From positions 1 to 40,833 of the forward strand of contig UQTA01000024.1 of assembly GCA_900543885.1 (NCBI GenBank): a stretch of DNA of 40,833 nt, in the 5' to 3' direction. This document shows positions 9,275-17,920 of the stretch, in pieces (position 1 is the stretch's first letter; every line of letters starts with the position of its first letter). A program made the translations under genes and the position numbers. Source of the stretch: an uncultured Clostridium sp. GTDB lineage: Bacteria; Bacillota; Clostridia; Lachnospirales; Lachnospiraceae. The notes under the pieces are model-generated. The model saw nothing but the letters and a program-made list of their open reading frames with translations. It made no database searches and was not told the origin of the DNA.

Positions 9275-9307
9275 CCTTCACAACTGTTTATTACTTTTTT
9301 GATTTAG

Positions 9308-11665
9308 TTAAATGCGTTCCAGCTTCGCAAAACCAGCCAGCATCTTCTTTTGACCGCCTTTATCAAACTCCACAGTCACCTCATAATCCCTGCTTCCGTC
9401 AATGATCTCTTTTACGGTTCCTTCTCCGAATTTGGCATGTTTTATACGGTCTCCTTCTTTGTAATCAAGGGAAGCCGCTTTTTGAACTGTAAACGTCTTG
9501 CCAAAGCCCGGTTTCTTCTTTGGTTCCAGGCTCTGCATGCCGCTTCCATAACCACTCATTCCGGCATTTTTGCTGCTTCCATAACCTGATCCCATGCTGT
9601 TTCCAGCCGGTGAAACGTTTTTGGATGCATAGGCATTATATCCCATTCCAAACCGACTGACGCTGCTTTTGCTGCCCTGATTCCACGGAAGGCCGGAATC
9701 GTCAAAGTCATCCTGTTTGCCCTTTCCAAGGACTGGCTGTAATTTATCTGCATCTAAAAGTTCCGGTGGAATCTCATCCATAAAACGGCTTGGCTTCGAC
9801 CATCGGGTTTCTCCGTTTATCATACGCTGTCTGGCTGCAGTCAGCACCAGTTCTTTCTTTGCGCGGGTAATACCAACATAGCAAAGTCTGCGTTCTTCCT
9901 CCATCTCCGTTTTATCATCAGCCATAATAGACATTATTCCCGGAAAAAGACCATCTTCCATGCCTACCAGATATACCTTTGGAAATTCCAGTCCCTTTGC
10001 ACTGTGAAGTGTCATCAAAGTCACTCTGTCCTCAGAATCATCTACATTGTCAATATCAGCTACCAACGCCACCTGCTCTAAGAATTCATCCAGTGTAGGA
10101 TGTTCGCTGTCCTCTTCATAAGCAGCCGCCTTATTGATCAATTCCTCAATATTTTCCAGACGGGTCTGGGCCTCGATCTCACCTTCTTCCTGAAGTTCTT
10201 CCTCATAGCCTGTGTCTTCCAGAATATGGTCGATCAGGTCTTTTATAGAATATTCCTCTGAATGAGCCATGGCCCGAAACGCTTCCATCTGTGCGATAAA
10301 ACGGCCGATCTTTTCAGCTGCTTTGCCAATACCGGGAATCTGCTTCGCTTCTTTTAAAGTATCATAAAAACTCATATTATGTTCCGATGCAAAAACCGTC
10401 ACTCTTCCAATGGTAGTCGCTCCGATCCCACGCTTAGGCACATTGATGATACGGATCACAGACAGATCATCCACGCCATTGGCAATGGTCTTTAAATACG
10501 CCAGCACATCTTTGATCTCTTTACGCTGATAGAAATTAACGCCGCCTACCAGTCTGTAAGGCACATTATAGAATATACACCGCTCTTCTAACAAACGGGA
10601 CTGGGCATTGGTTCTGTAGAGCACTGCCTGGTCCTGATAAGAATAAGCGCTGTCACGGATCTGACGCACCACAAAATCTGCCTCATCCTTTGCCGTATCA
10701 AACTGCTTAAATAAAATTTTATCTCCTTCGCCGTTAGCAGTCCAAAGTGTTTTATCCTTCCGTCCAAAATTGTGTCGGATCACCCCATTGGCCGCATCCA
10801 GAATATTCTGGGTAGAACGATAATTCTGCTCCAGCTTGATCACCTTTGTACCCGGAAATGTGTTTTCAAAGCTTAAGATATTCTGGATATCTGCACCTCT
10901 GAACCGGTAAATTGACTGATCATCATCACCAACCACGCAAAGATTGCGGTATTGTGAAGCCAGAAGGCTCACCAGCTTAAACTGGGCCATATTTGTATCC
11001 TGATACTCGTCCACCATAATATAGCGGAAACGTTCCTGGTAATAATCCAGCACCTGCGGATTATTCTGGAACAGTTCCACCGTTTTTACGATCAGATCAT
11101 CAAAGTCCAGGGCATTATTTTTCTTTAACTGCTTCTGATACTCCCTATAGATCTCACCTGTTTTCTTTTCCCTGAAATCTGCGCCTGCATTTAACAGAAA
11201 TTCTTCCGGAGTGATCAGCTTATCCTTTGCAGAAGAGATTGCTGCCAGAACAGCCCTCTCTTTAAATTGCTTTGTATCAATATCCATTGCCTTAAAGACC
11301 TGGCGCATTAACGTTTTCTGGTCATCACTGTCATAAATAGAAAAGCTGGTCGTATATCCCAGACTTTCAATATGACGGCGCAGAATACGCACACAGGAAG
11401 AATGAAACGTACTGACCCATATACTTTCCGCTCCAAAGCCAACCAGATTATCCACACGTTCCCGCATTTCTCCTGCTGCTTTGTTGGTAAAGGTAATCGC
11501 CATAATATTCCATGGATTTACCCCGCACTCATCGATCAGGTAGGCGATCCTGTGGGTTAGGACTCTTGTCTTTCCCGAACCGGCACCCGCAAGTATGAGA
11601 AGCGGACCATCTGTATGTAAGACTGCCTCTTTCTGTTTTGGATTTAATGTATCATAAATGCTCAT
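9308..11665 (-). CDS. pcrA: ATP-dependent DNA helicase PcrA/UvrD
   Basis: This is a superfamily 1A 3'-5' DNA helicase (785 residues) acting in nucleotide excision repair, replication restart and removal of RecA filaments. Walker A is 'GAGSGKT' at residues 27-33. Motif II 'VDEYQDTN', motif III 'GDDDQSIYRFRGA', the conserved 'LEQNYRST' and motif VI 'VGITRAKKEL' are all present in order. The C-terminus after a Gly/Ser-rich linker (about 655-720) ends in a Tudor-like fold ('GDRIKHAKFGEGTV'), which is typical of PcrA and mediates RNA polymerase contact. The length is close to the usual 720-790. The ATG at 11665 follows AAGGCGG. It is monocistronic. Confidence 0.96.
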   Translation of the reverse strand: MSIYDTLNPKQKEAVLHTDGPLLILAGAGSGKTRVLTHRIAYLIDECGVNPWNIMAITFTNKAAGEMRERVDNLVGFGAESIWVSTFHSSCVRILRRHIESLGYTTSFSIYDSDDQKTLMRQVFKAMDIDTKQFKERAVLAAISSAKDKLITPEEFLLNAGADFREKKTGEIYREYQKQLKKNNALDFDDLIVKTVELFQNNPQVLDYYQERFRYIMVDEYQDTNMAQFKLVSLLASQYRNLCVVGDDDQSIYRFRGADIQNILSFENTFPGTKVIKLEQNYRSTQNILDAANGVIRHNFGRKDKTLWTANGEGDKILFKQFDTAKDEADFVVRQIRDSAYSYQDQAVLYRTNAQSRLLEERCIFYNVPYRLVGGVNFYQRKEIKDVLAYLKTIANGVDDLSVIRIINVPKRGIGATTIGRVTVFASEHNMSFYDTLKEAKQIPGIGKAAEKIGRFIAQMEAFRAMAHSEEYSIKDLIDHILEDTGYEEELQEEGEIEAQTRLENIEELINKAAAYEEDSEHPTLDEFLEQVALVADIDNVDDSEDRVTLMTLHSAKGLEFPKVYLVGMEDGLFPGIMSIMADDKTEMEEERRLCYVGITRAKKELVLTAARQRMINGETRWSKPSRFMDEIPPELLDADKLQPVLGKGKQDDFDDSGLPWNQGSKSSVSRFGMGYNAYASKNVSPAGNSMGSGYGSSKNAGMSGYGSGMQSLEPKKKPGFGKTFTVQKAASLDYKEGDRIKHAKFGEGTVKEIIDGSRDYEVTVEFDKGGQKKMLAGFAKLERI

Positions 11666-11793
11666 ATTTTACCGCCTTTTATTTGCTGTCTGTTCCTGAA
11701 ATCCACATAAAAAACAGATATGCAGATCCTTTCAGGAAAATATTTTCTACAAGTCATTTAAGTATAGCATCCCTCTGCTTATCCTGCAAGCAG

Positions 11794-11926
11794 GTTACTA
11801 TTCATGCATTGCATAAACAACAACGGAATTTACCATGACTTCACATTTAAATACGGCAAATTCCCGCTGCCACTACATTATCGCAAACACTTTCGGTTCT
11901 AAAAGTACCTACCCGTGTACAGTAAC
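11794..11926. mobile_element. 133-bp miniature repeat, copy A
   Basis: It starts GTTACTATTCATGC and ends GTGTACAGTAAC. It aligns end to end with copy B at 29793-29926 at roughly 85% identity, with mostly A/G and C/T differences. An internal stem GGAATTTACC / CGGCAAATTCC is visible. The flanking octamers are gcaagcag and acaaacag (6 of 8 identical, both differences transitions), so the target duplication looks old. The remainder of the 371-bp gap 11666-12036 holds a TTCCTGAAA/TTTCAGGAA inverted repeat at 11693-11738 near pcrA and the promoter of the DUF1836 gene. Confidence 0.7.
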
Positions 11927-11967
11927 ACAAACAGCCATTTGTTTCTGAAATGAATAACTATTTCCTC

Positions 11968-11996
11968 TTGTCATATAGTTTTGAATACTATATAAT
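11968..11996 (+). promoter_or_regulatory. Promoter of the DUF1836 gene
   Basis: TTGTCA (11968-11973) and TATAAT (11991-11996) are spaced by 17 bp, about 30 bp upstream of the coding start at 12037, which has GAGGTGA as RBS. Confidence 0.75.
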
Positions 11997-12036
11997 ATAT
12001 ATAGCAATGTGACAACATAGACCGAGGTGACTTTTA

Positions 12037-12654
12037 ATGAAAACAAATGAAGAACGGCTTCAGGATCTTTTCGCTTATCTTGACCGACAAACACACGTAC
12101 AGCCAGAAGAGATTCCCAATATCGACCTGTATATGGATCAGGTCACAACCTTTATGGAAGAACATTTAAAGAACACCAGACGGTATGAAGACGACAAGGT
12201 CCTTACCAAGACCATGATCAATAATTACGCCAAAAACAATCTTCTCCCGCCACCTGTAAAAAAGAAATATTCCAAAGAACACATGCTTATGCTGATCTTT
12301 ATCTACTATTTTAAAAGCCTGCTGTCTTTTAAGGATATTGAAGAACTGTTCCGCCCCATTACTGCCAAGCATTTTACAGGTCATGGTTCCAGTCTTTCTC
12401 TGGAAGACATTTACAGAGAAGTTTTCACTTTGGAAGACGGAGAAATGTCTTCTATCAAGGCCGATATTACCTCTAAATTCGAAAAGGCCATGGGCACTTT
12501 TCAGGATGTTTCTGACGAAGAAGGGGACCGTGATTACCTGAAACTTTTCTCTTTTATCTGTGAACTTTCTTTTGATGTTTACATGAAAATGCAGATGATC
12601 GAGAAGCTGACGGATCAGCTGAGGACAGAGCATCCGGATCCTAAAAAGAAATGA
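12037..12654 (+). CDS. DUF1836 domain protein, putative regulator
   Basis: This is a 205-residue protein of the DUF1836 family. Residues about 15-125 carry the family pattern 'PNIDLYMDQVTTFMEEHL' ... 'LTKTMINNYAKNNLLPPPVKKKYSKEHM', which resembles the helix-turn-helix of MerR-like DNA-binding proteins ('tk.mInNYvK..ll'). The C-terminal third is helical, with 'KLFSFICELSFDVYMKMQMIEKL'. A DNA-binding role is inferred. It is monocistronic with its own promoter and lies upstream of the purine locus, separated from it by a strong terminator, so there is no direct evidence that it controls purine genes. Confidence 0.8.
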   Translation: MKTNEERLQDLFAYLDRQTHVQPEEIPNIDLYMDQVTTFMEEHLKNTRRYEDDKVLTKTMINNYAKNNLLPPPVKKKYSKEHMLMLIFIYYFKSLLSFKDIEELFRPITAKHFTGHGSSLSLEDIYREVFTLEDGEMSSIKADITSKFEKAMGTFQDVSDEEGDRDYLKLFSFICELSFDVYMKMQMIEKLTDQLRTEHPDPKKK

Positions 12655-12693
12655 TTTCATAAGGCAGACACCCAAAGCTCCTTGTCCGCTGCA

Positions 12694-12722
12694 AGCAAGA
12701 AGATACAAGGCTGAACTGTAAC
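12694..12722. repeat. Remnant of the GTTACAGTTC element family
   Basis: The segment GCAAGAAGATACAAGG-CTGAACTGTAAC (12695-12722) matches the right half of the 44-bp element at 2636-2679, with two differences. The left terminal repeat is missing or too diverged and no target duplication was seen. It lies in the 335-bp gap between the DUF1836 gene and the xanthine dehydrogenase gene. That gap otherwise holds the terminator at 12771-12814 and the xdh promoter region. Confidence 0.55.
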
Positions 12723-12770
12723 ATAATTCTTTTTTCAAAAAATCATTTTTCCATTATTTACCATTTATAT

Positions 12771-12814
12771 CCCCTGTTTTTGAAAGCAACTGCGGTTATC
12801 TTCAAAAACAGGGG
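12771..12814 (+). terminator. Strong terminator between DUF1836 and xdh
   Basis: CCCCTGTTTTTGAA pairs with TTCAAAAACAGGGG (14 bp) around a 16-nt loop and is followed by ATTTTCGTT. It isolates the purine locus from upstream transcription. Confidence 0.75.
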
Positions 12815-12887
12815 ATTTTCGTTATTCTTGGCCAAAATGAGCGCTTACAATTTTTTTGTTCATACATAAATTTTTTTGAGATTACTG

Positions 12888-12915
12888 TTGCTTTTTGTTT
12901 ATTCTATGGTAAAAT
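12888..12915 (+). promoter_or_regulatory. Probable promoter of the xanthine dehydrogenase unit
   Basis: TTGCTT (12888-12893) and TAAAAT (12910-12915) are separated by 16 bp. The leader before the ATG at 12990 would be about 67 nt. No clear structured RNA was seen in it. Confidence 0.5.
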
Positions 12916-12989
12916 AGAAATATAAATGGTCGGTTTATTATACGTTTTTACAATTCATTTATCCCTACCTTGAAAGGAGAATTATACAT

Positions 12990-15578
12990 ATGTCTACATT
13001 CTTTGTAAACGGCAAGTCTGTGACAACAACTCGTAAGCAGTCCCTTCTTCGGTTCCTGCGTGATGAGCTGAAACTGACTTCTGTAAAAGATGGATGCAGT
13101 CAGGGAGCCTGCGGTGCATGTACCGTTATCATTGACGGTGAAACCTGCCGTGCATGTGTGCCTACTACGGACACATTAGAGGGCCGCAATATTATTACCG
13201 TAGAAGGTCTGTCTGACTGGGAATCCAAAATCTACACCTATGCATATGGGGAAGCAGGCGCTGTACAGTGCGGTTTCTGTATTCCTGGCATGGTTATGTG
13301 TACCAAAGCACTGTTAGATAAAAATCCGGATCCTACAGAAGCCGAGATCCGTTATGCCATCCGCAACAACTACTGCCGCTGCACCGGTTATGTAAAGATC
13401 ATCGCAGCGATCCGTCTTGCAGCCAAGATCAAACGTGAAGGAATCATTCCTGAAGCTGGTGCTAATGACTGGAAGATCGGTTCCAGAGTCCATCGTCTGG
13501 ACGTAGAAGAAAAAGTTTTAGGATACGGCAAATATCCAGATGACTTCTACTTTGACAATATGTGCTACGGATCAGCTGTACGAAGTAAATATCCCAGAGC
13601 CCGTGTGCTTTCTATTGATATTTCCGCTGCAAAGGTACTTCCTGGTGTTGTAGCTGTTCTTACAGCTGAAGATATTCCTGGTGAAAATAAAGTTGGACAC
13701 TTAAAGCATGACCAGTATACTCTGATCCCGGTAGGCGGCCTGACCCACTATCTTGGCGATGCTGTTGCACTGGTGGTTGCAGAAGACAGAGAAACTCTTG
13801 AAAAAGCAAAAAAACTGGTAAAAGTAGAATATGAAGTCCTTCCGGCTGTCCACAACATTGAGGAAGCTGCTGCCCCAGATGCACCATTGGTATATGATGA
13901 AGAAACCTCCAACGTACAGGCATACAAGCATGTCTGCCGCGGCAACGCTGATGAAGCTATTAAAAATTCCGCACACGTTATTTCCCATCATTTTGAAACT
14001 CCGTGGACTGAGCATGCATTCCTGGAACCGGAGTGTGCTGTTTCCTATATGGATAGTGACGGCGATGTTTTCCTGCTCACCACTGACCAGTCTTCCCACA
14101 CCACACTTCATGAGTGTTCCCTTATGTTGGGAAGCAAGAAAGTAAAAGTCCAGAATGCTTTGGTAGGAGGCGGTTTCGGCGGCAAAGAGGACATGTCTGT
14201 CCAGCACCACGCAGCACTGATGACCTACTGCACAGGACGTCCAGTTAAAGTAAGCCTTACAAGAGCTGAATCCCTTCTGGTACATCCAAAGCGTCATCAC
14301 TTTGTTATGGATTTCACCATGGGCTGTGATGAAAATGGCAAGATCATGGGTGTTAAAGCTAAAGTTGCTTCTGATACCGGTGCTTTTGCTTCCCTTGGAG
14401 GTCCTGTTCTGGAGCGTGCCTGCACCCATGCTGCCGGTCCTTATGCTTATGAAAACTTTGAGATCGAAGGAACTGCTTATTATACAAACAACCCGCCAGC
14501 CGGCGCTTTCCGCGGTTTCGGCGTAACACAGACCTGTTTTGCAACAGAAACCCTTCTTAATATGATGGCTGATGAAATCGGTATTTCCCCATGGGAAATC
14601 CGCTACCGCAATGCCATCCGTCCAGGCGGTGTCCTTCCAAATGGACAGATTGTTGACAATTCTACCGGTCTTGTTGAAACACTGGACGCTGTAAAAGAAG
14701 AATACAATGCTGCAGTCGCTGCAGGAAAAGCAGTCGGACTTGCCTGTGCCATGAAAAATGCCGGCGTCGGTGTTGGTATTCCAGACTGGGGCCGTGTAAA
14801 ACTGATCGTTGAAGATGATGCAAAGCTGCACATTTATACCGGTGCTTCCTGCATTGGCCAGGGACTGGGCACAGTTCTGGTGCAGATGGTAGTTACCAAC
14901 ACAGATCTGACAAGAGACCAGATCGTTTATGAGCGGAGTAATACCTGGATCGCACCTGATTCCGGGGATACTTCCGGTTCCCGCCAGACTTTAGTTACAG
15001 GTGAAGCCTGCCGCCGTGCCTGCGAGAAAGTAATGGAAGCTAAAAATGCCAGCGAACATCATTCCTTAGACGATCTTAAGGGCCAGGTATTCTATGGCGA
15101 ATATCTTGCAAAAACTGATCCATTAGGTGCTGATGTTCCTAACCCGGTATCTCACGTAGCTTACGGTTACGCTACACAGATGTGTATTGTTGATCCAAAG
15201 ACCAAAAAGATTGAAAAATTAGTTGCTGCCCATGATGTAGGTAAAGCTATAAATCCATTATCCTGTGAAGGCCAGATCGAAGGCGGTGTTGTTATGTCCA
15301 TGGGATATGCTTTAAGAGAACGCTATCCAATCGATGATAACTGCAAGCCAATTGAAAAATATGGTTCTTTAGGTCTTTTCCGTGCTCATGAAGTACCTGA
15401 GATCGAAGCTATCGTTATTGATAAACCTGGTCTGGATGTAGCCTGCGGAGCTATTGGTATCGGTGAGATCACCTCTATTCCTACTGCTCCTGCTATTACA
15501 GATGCTTATTATCGCTGTGACGGAGAGCGCCGCTACAGTCTTCCGATTTCCGGAACACCTTACGAAAGGAGGTTCTAA
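12990..15578 (+). CDS. xdhD: Fused 2Fe-2S/molybdopterin xanthine dehydrogenase (selenium-dependent type)
   Basis: This 862-residue molybdenum hydroxylase probably hydroxylates or reduces purine rings (hypoxanthine, xanthine, urate) in the cytoplasm. The N-terminus is a plant-type 2Fe-2S domain (C36, C41, C44, C56) plus the helical 2Fe-2S domain (C94, C97, C129, C131). The molybdopterin part follows from about residue 160, with 'GGGFGGKED' near 393, 'GAFRGFG' near 505 and the catalytic Glu in 'GIGE' near 827. There is no FAD domain or FAD subunit nearby. The architecture and length match the family called selenium-dependent xanthine dehydrogenase and E. coli XdhD (YgfN). Selenium would be a labile cofactor ligand, so no Sec codon is expected and none is seen. 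AAAGGAG precedes the ATG. A ferredoxin gene follows after two bases and is the likely electron partner. Confidence 0.93.
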   Translation: MSTFFVNGKSVTTTRKQSLLRFLRDELKLTSVKDGCSQGACGACTVIIDGETCRACVPTTDTLEGRNIITVEGLSDWESKIYTYAYGEAGAVQCGFCIPGMVMCTKALLDKNPDPTEAEIRYAIRNNYCRCTGYVKIIAAIRLAAKIKREGIIPEAGANDWKIGSRVHRLDVEEKVLGYGKYPDDFYFDNMCYGSAVRSKYPRARVLSIDISAAKVLPGVVAVLTAEDIPGENKVGHLKHDQYTLIPVGGLTHYLGDAVALVVAEDRETLEKAKKLVKVEYEVLPAVHNIEEAAAPDAPLVYDEETSNVQAYKHVCRGNADEAIKNSAHVISHHFETPWTEHAFLEPECAVSYMDSDGDVFLLTTDQSSHTTLHECSLMLGSKKVKVQNALVGGGFGGKEDMSVQHHAALMTYCTGRPVKVSLTRAESLLVHPKRHHFVMDFTMGCDENGKIMGVKAKVASDTGAFASLGGPVLERACTHAAGPYAYENFEIEGTAYYTNNPPAGAFRGFGVTQTCFATETLLNMMADEIGISPWEIRYRNAIRPGGVLPNGQIVDNSTGLVETLDAVKEEYNAAVAAGKAVGLACAMKNAGVGVGIPDWGRVKLIVEDDAKLHIYTGASCIGQGLGTVLVQMVVTNTDLTRDQIVYERSNTWIAPDSGDTSGSRQTLVTGEACRRACEKVMEAKNASEHHSLDDLKGQVFYGEYLAKTDPLGADVPNPVSHVAYGYATQMCIVDPKTKKIEKLVAAHDVGKAINPLSCEGQIEGGVVMSMGYALRERYPIDDNCKPIEKYGSLGLFRAHEVPEIEAIVIDKPGLDVACGAIGIGEITSIPTAPAITDAYYRCDGERRYSLPISGTPYERRF

Positions 15579-15580
15579 TC

Positions 15581-16069
15581 ATGGCTGTTAAAAAGAAATT
15601 TCCATATCGTTCTGCTTTTGTAACCTGCAATGGAGGATGCCATGTAACAGAAGGCACCAGCTGTTCCTACGGCTGTATAGCCTGTGGAAAATGTATAGAA
15701 AGCTGTAAATTCGGTGCCATTCACCTGAATGAATACGGTGTAGCAGAAGTAGATGAAGAAAAATGTATCGCCTGCGGCCGCTGCACACGGGAATGCCCTC
15801 AGCACATCATCCACTTGCACGATTGCGCTAATACCATTGCTGTAAAATGTTCTAACAAGGATAAAGGCAAAGATGCAAGAAATGTCTGTTCTGTCAGCTG
15901 CATCGGCTGCGGAATCTGCGAAAAGACATGTACTGCCAGTGCTATTCATGTAGAAGACAACTGCGCAGTGATTGATGAAGCTTCCTGCCTAAGCTGCGGT
16001 ATGTGCGCAGTAAAATGTCCACGGCATGCTATCTATGACCTTAGAGGTATTTTTACAAAAGTGAGATAA
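15581..16069 (+). CDS. RnfB-like four-cluster ferredoxin
   Basis: This 162-residue protein consists almost entirely of four CxxCxxCxxxC motifs (C32-C42, C62-C72, C107-C117, C136-C146), so it can hold four 4Fe-4S clusters. Extra cysteines at 16, 20 and 28 precede the first motif, in the pattern 'CNGGC...CSYGCIACGKC' that resembles the cluster region of RnfB. There is no membrane segment, so it is cytoplasmic. It starts two bases after the xanthine dehydrogenase stop, with AAAGGAGG overlapping the end of that gene, which argues for coupled translation and a shared function. It probably carries electrons to or from the hydroxylase, which lacks a flavin subunit (inference). A terminator follows. 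Confidence 0.9.
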   Translation: MAVKKKFPYRSAFVTCNGGCHVTEGTSCSYGCIACGKCIESCKFGAIHLNEYGVAEVDEEKCIACGRCTRECPQHIIHLHDCANTIAVKCSNKDKGKDARNVCSVSCIGCGICEKTCTASAIHVEDNCAVIDEASCLSCGMCAVKCPRHAIYDLRGIFTKVR

Positions 16070-16104
16070 CTATTATGACACCAGGCGGAATTTCCTGGTA
16101 CACA

Positions 16105-16151
16105 AAAAACGGGCCTAGCAGCCACATAAACAGCTGCCAGAGCCCGTTTTT
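16105..16151. terminator. Bidirectional terminator between convergent purine units
   Basis: AAAAACGGGC (16105-16114) pairs with GCCCGTTTTT (16142-16151), with an inner CAGC/GCTG helix. It ends both the plus-strand xdh-ferredoxin unit and the minus-strand ssnA-ygfK-hyuA unit. Confidence 0.9.
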
Positions 16152-16165
16152 CTCACTCTTCTATT

Positions 16166-17548
16166 TTACAGAGCATATTTTCCTCTCTTAAGAAATTCAC
16201 CCTTCTTCTCTTCTACTACTTTTCCATCTTTTACAGCCTGCAGTCCCCGTAAAAATACACTTTCTACTCTTCCAGTCACTTTTGTGCCCTCAAATGGAGC
16301 ATAATCCACATTCTGAACCTGATCTTTTGCGGTGATCACATCCTCTACACCTGTACGCATGATCACAAGGTCTGCATCGCTTCCCGGAGCAATGACTCCT
16401 TTTCTTGGATATAATCCATACAGCTTTGCAGGATTTTCAGACAGAACACGGCACATATCTTCTTTTGTGATCCGTCCCTGATCTACACCATATGTATAGA
16501 TCAGAGTTCCTCTGGTCTCTGCGCCTGGCATGCCGCCTGGAATCTTGGTAAAGTCGCCTTCTCCCAGCTTCTTCTGTTTTGTAGTAAAACTGCAGTGATC
16601 TGTAGAAATCGTCTGGATCGTACCATCTGCCAGACCTTTCCACAGACAGTCCTGATCCTCTTTCTTTCTTAAAGGCGGTGCGCATACATATTTTGCACTT
16701 TCAAAACCAGGAAGTTCATACAGACTGTCATCCATCAGCAGATACTGCGGACAGGTTTCCACATAAACCTTCTGTCCTCTCTTGCGTGCCTGTGCAATCA
16801 CGTCATATCCTTCTTTGCAGGTCAGATGTACCACAACAACCGGAACATCCGCAACTTCTGCCAGACGTAAAAGTCTTCCGATTGCTTCTGCCTCTGCTGC
16901 TGCCGGTCTTGTCTTTGGATGACTGGAAACACCCATTTTTCCTGCTGCCTTTGCTTCTTCCTGTAAAGCTGCGATCATACCGCTGTTTTCACAGTGTACT
17001 CCTGTGATACCGCCGGTTTCTTTTAATCTCTGCAGGATCTCAAATAATGTCTTATCATCTACCTGGGTATCATAAGTCATATACAATTTAAAAGAGGTAA
17101 TCCCCTCATCCATCATATCCTGCACTTCTTTTGAAACAGAAGGATTCCAGTCTGTAATGGACATATGGAAGCTATAATCACAAGAGCACTTTCCATCTGC
17201 TTTTTCATGCCAGTTTTTTAAACCTTCTGCCAGCGTTTCTCCCGGATACTGGGTTCCAAAATCGATAATTGTAGTAGTACCGCCTCTTAAAGCCGCCTTT
17301 GTACCAGTAGTAAAATCATCAGCAGTGACTGTTCCTGCCACATGAAGATCAAAATGGGTATGTGCATCAATAAAGCCAGGGAAAATCAGGCATCCTGACG
17401 CATCCATTTCCTTATCTCCCGGCTGTGCCAGCTTCCTGATCTCTTCTGCTGTTCCTGTAGCTGCGATCTTTTCCCCGTCAATCAGGATATCTGCAGGAAA
17501 ACTTCCGCTTCCTGTAACTATGGTTCCGTTTTTAATGATCTGTCTCAT
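16166..17548 (-). CDS. hyuA: Dihydropyrimidinase/hydantoinase-type amidohydrolase
   Basis: This 460-residue cyclic amidohydrolase opens ring amide bonds such as those of hydantoins or dihydropyrimidines. In this locus it probably opens a purine-derived ring. The binuclear metal site is visible: H63-x-H65 in 'DAHTHFDLH', the carboxylated lysine K154 in 'TSFKLYMTYD', histidines in 'VHCENSG' and 'VVHLTCKEG', and the aspartate in 'STDHCSF'. The length is standard. AAAGGAGG lies upstream of the ATG. It is the last gene of the ssnA-ygfK-DUF3343-hyuA unit, 15 bp after the DUF3343 gene. HyuA is one of the core genes of the anaerobic urate cluster (established knowledge); the exact substrate is not shown by sequence. 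Confidence 0.92.
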   Translation of the reverse strand: MRQIIKNGTIVTGSGSFPADILIDGEKIAATGTAEEIRKLAQPGDKEMDASGCLIFPGFIDAHTHFDLHVAGTVTADDFTTGTKAALRGGTTTIIDFGTQYPGETLAEGLKNWHEKADGKCSCDYSFHMSITDWNPSVSKEVQDMMDEGITSFKLYMTYDTQVDDKTLFEILQRLKETGGITGVHCENSGMIAALQEEAKAAGKMGVSSHPKTRPAAAEAEAIGRLLRLAEVADVPVVVVHLTCKEGYDVIAQARKRGQKVYVETCPQYLLMDDSLYELPGFESAKYVCAPPLRKKEDQDCLWKGLADGTIQTISTDHCSFTTKQKKLGEGDFTKIPGGMPGAETRGTLIYTYGVDQGRITKEDMCRVLSENPAKLYGLYPRKGVIAPGSDADLVIMRTGVEDVITAKDQVQNVDYAPFEGTKVTGRVESVFLRGLQAVKDGKVVEEKKGEFLKRGKYAL

Positions 17549-17563
17549 ATTCTTCAGCCTCCT

Positions 17564-17803
17564 TTATAATAACAGCTCATAGCATCCTTCTGTTACGATC
17601 TGTTCTTCATCGATCAGCTGCTCCAGAGAAACTCTATCCGCAACCGGCGCACACCAGGCCATTCCACAGCCTGCACTAATCTGCCGCGGAACCGGGATCA
17701 GGCGTCCTGGTGCCTCTTTTCCTTTTGCCGCTGCTTCCATTTTCATTGCCATTGTGGTAGTTGGAAATGCAAATACCACCTTCATTGTCTTTTCTCTGGG
17801 CAT
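17564..17803 (-). CDS. DUF3343 putative Se/S carrier protein
   Basis: This is a 79-residue protein of the DUF3343 family, annotated elsewhere as putative selenium/sulfur carrier-like. It shows the family core 'VVFAFPTTTMAM' ... 'PGRLIPVPRQISAGCGMAW', with C46 in the conserved SAGCG motif and a second cysteine, C51. The open frame is longer upstream, but GAGAGGAG seven bases before the ATG at 17803 decides the start. It lies between ygfK and hyuA in the same unit. Because the neighbours belong to families that co-occur with selenium-dependent molybdenum hydroxylases, a role in delivering selenium to XDH or YgfK is an attractive inference. It is unproven. Confidence 0.8.
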   Translation of the reverse strand: MPREKTMKVVFAFPTTTMAMKMEAAAKGKEAPGRLIPVPRQISAGCGMAWCAPVADRVSLEQLIDEEQIVTEGCYELLL

Positions 17804-17873
17804 TTTTTCTCCTCTCTCACTCAGATTTCCAACATTAACATGCTCTGCTGTCTGCATATATAAAAGACCTACA

Positions 17874-17897
17874 GGGCATGACCAAACAGCCATGCCC
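17874..17897 (-). promoter_or_regulatory. Hairpin in the ygfK-DUF3343 gap
   Basis: GGGCATG and CATGCCC form a 7-bp stem with a 10-nt loop, directly downstream of the ygfK stop on the minus strand. It is followed after a few bases by TCTTTTATA. It may be a weak attenuator or an mRNA processing/stability element that sets the lower genes at a different level from ygfK. Confidence 0.45.
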
Positions 17898-17920
17898 CGA
17901 AAGTTTTTTCAATATAGTTA

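Noticed and set aside
13701..14831. Long minus-strand open frame (376 codons) inside xdh
   Set aside because: It is antisense to a clearly conserved enzyme, has no RBS, and its composition reflects the complementary codons.
12990..15578. In-frame selenocysteine codon in the selenium-type xanthine dehydrogenase
   Set aside because: The frame has no internal TGA; this enzyme class uses a labile selenium ligand, not selenocysteine.
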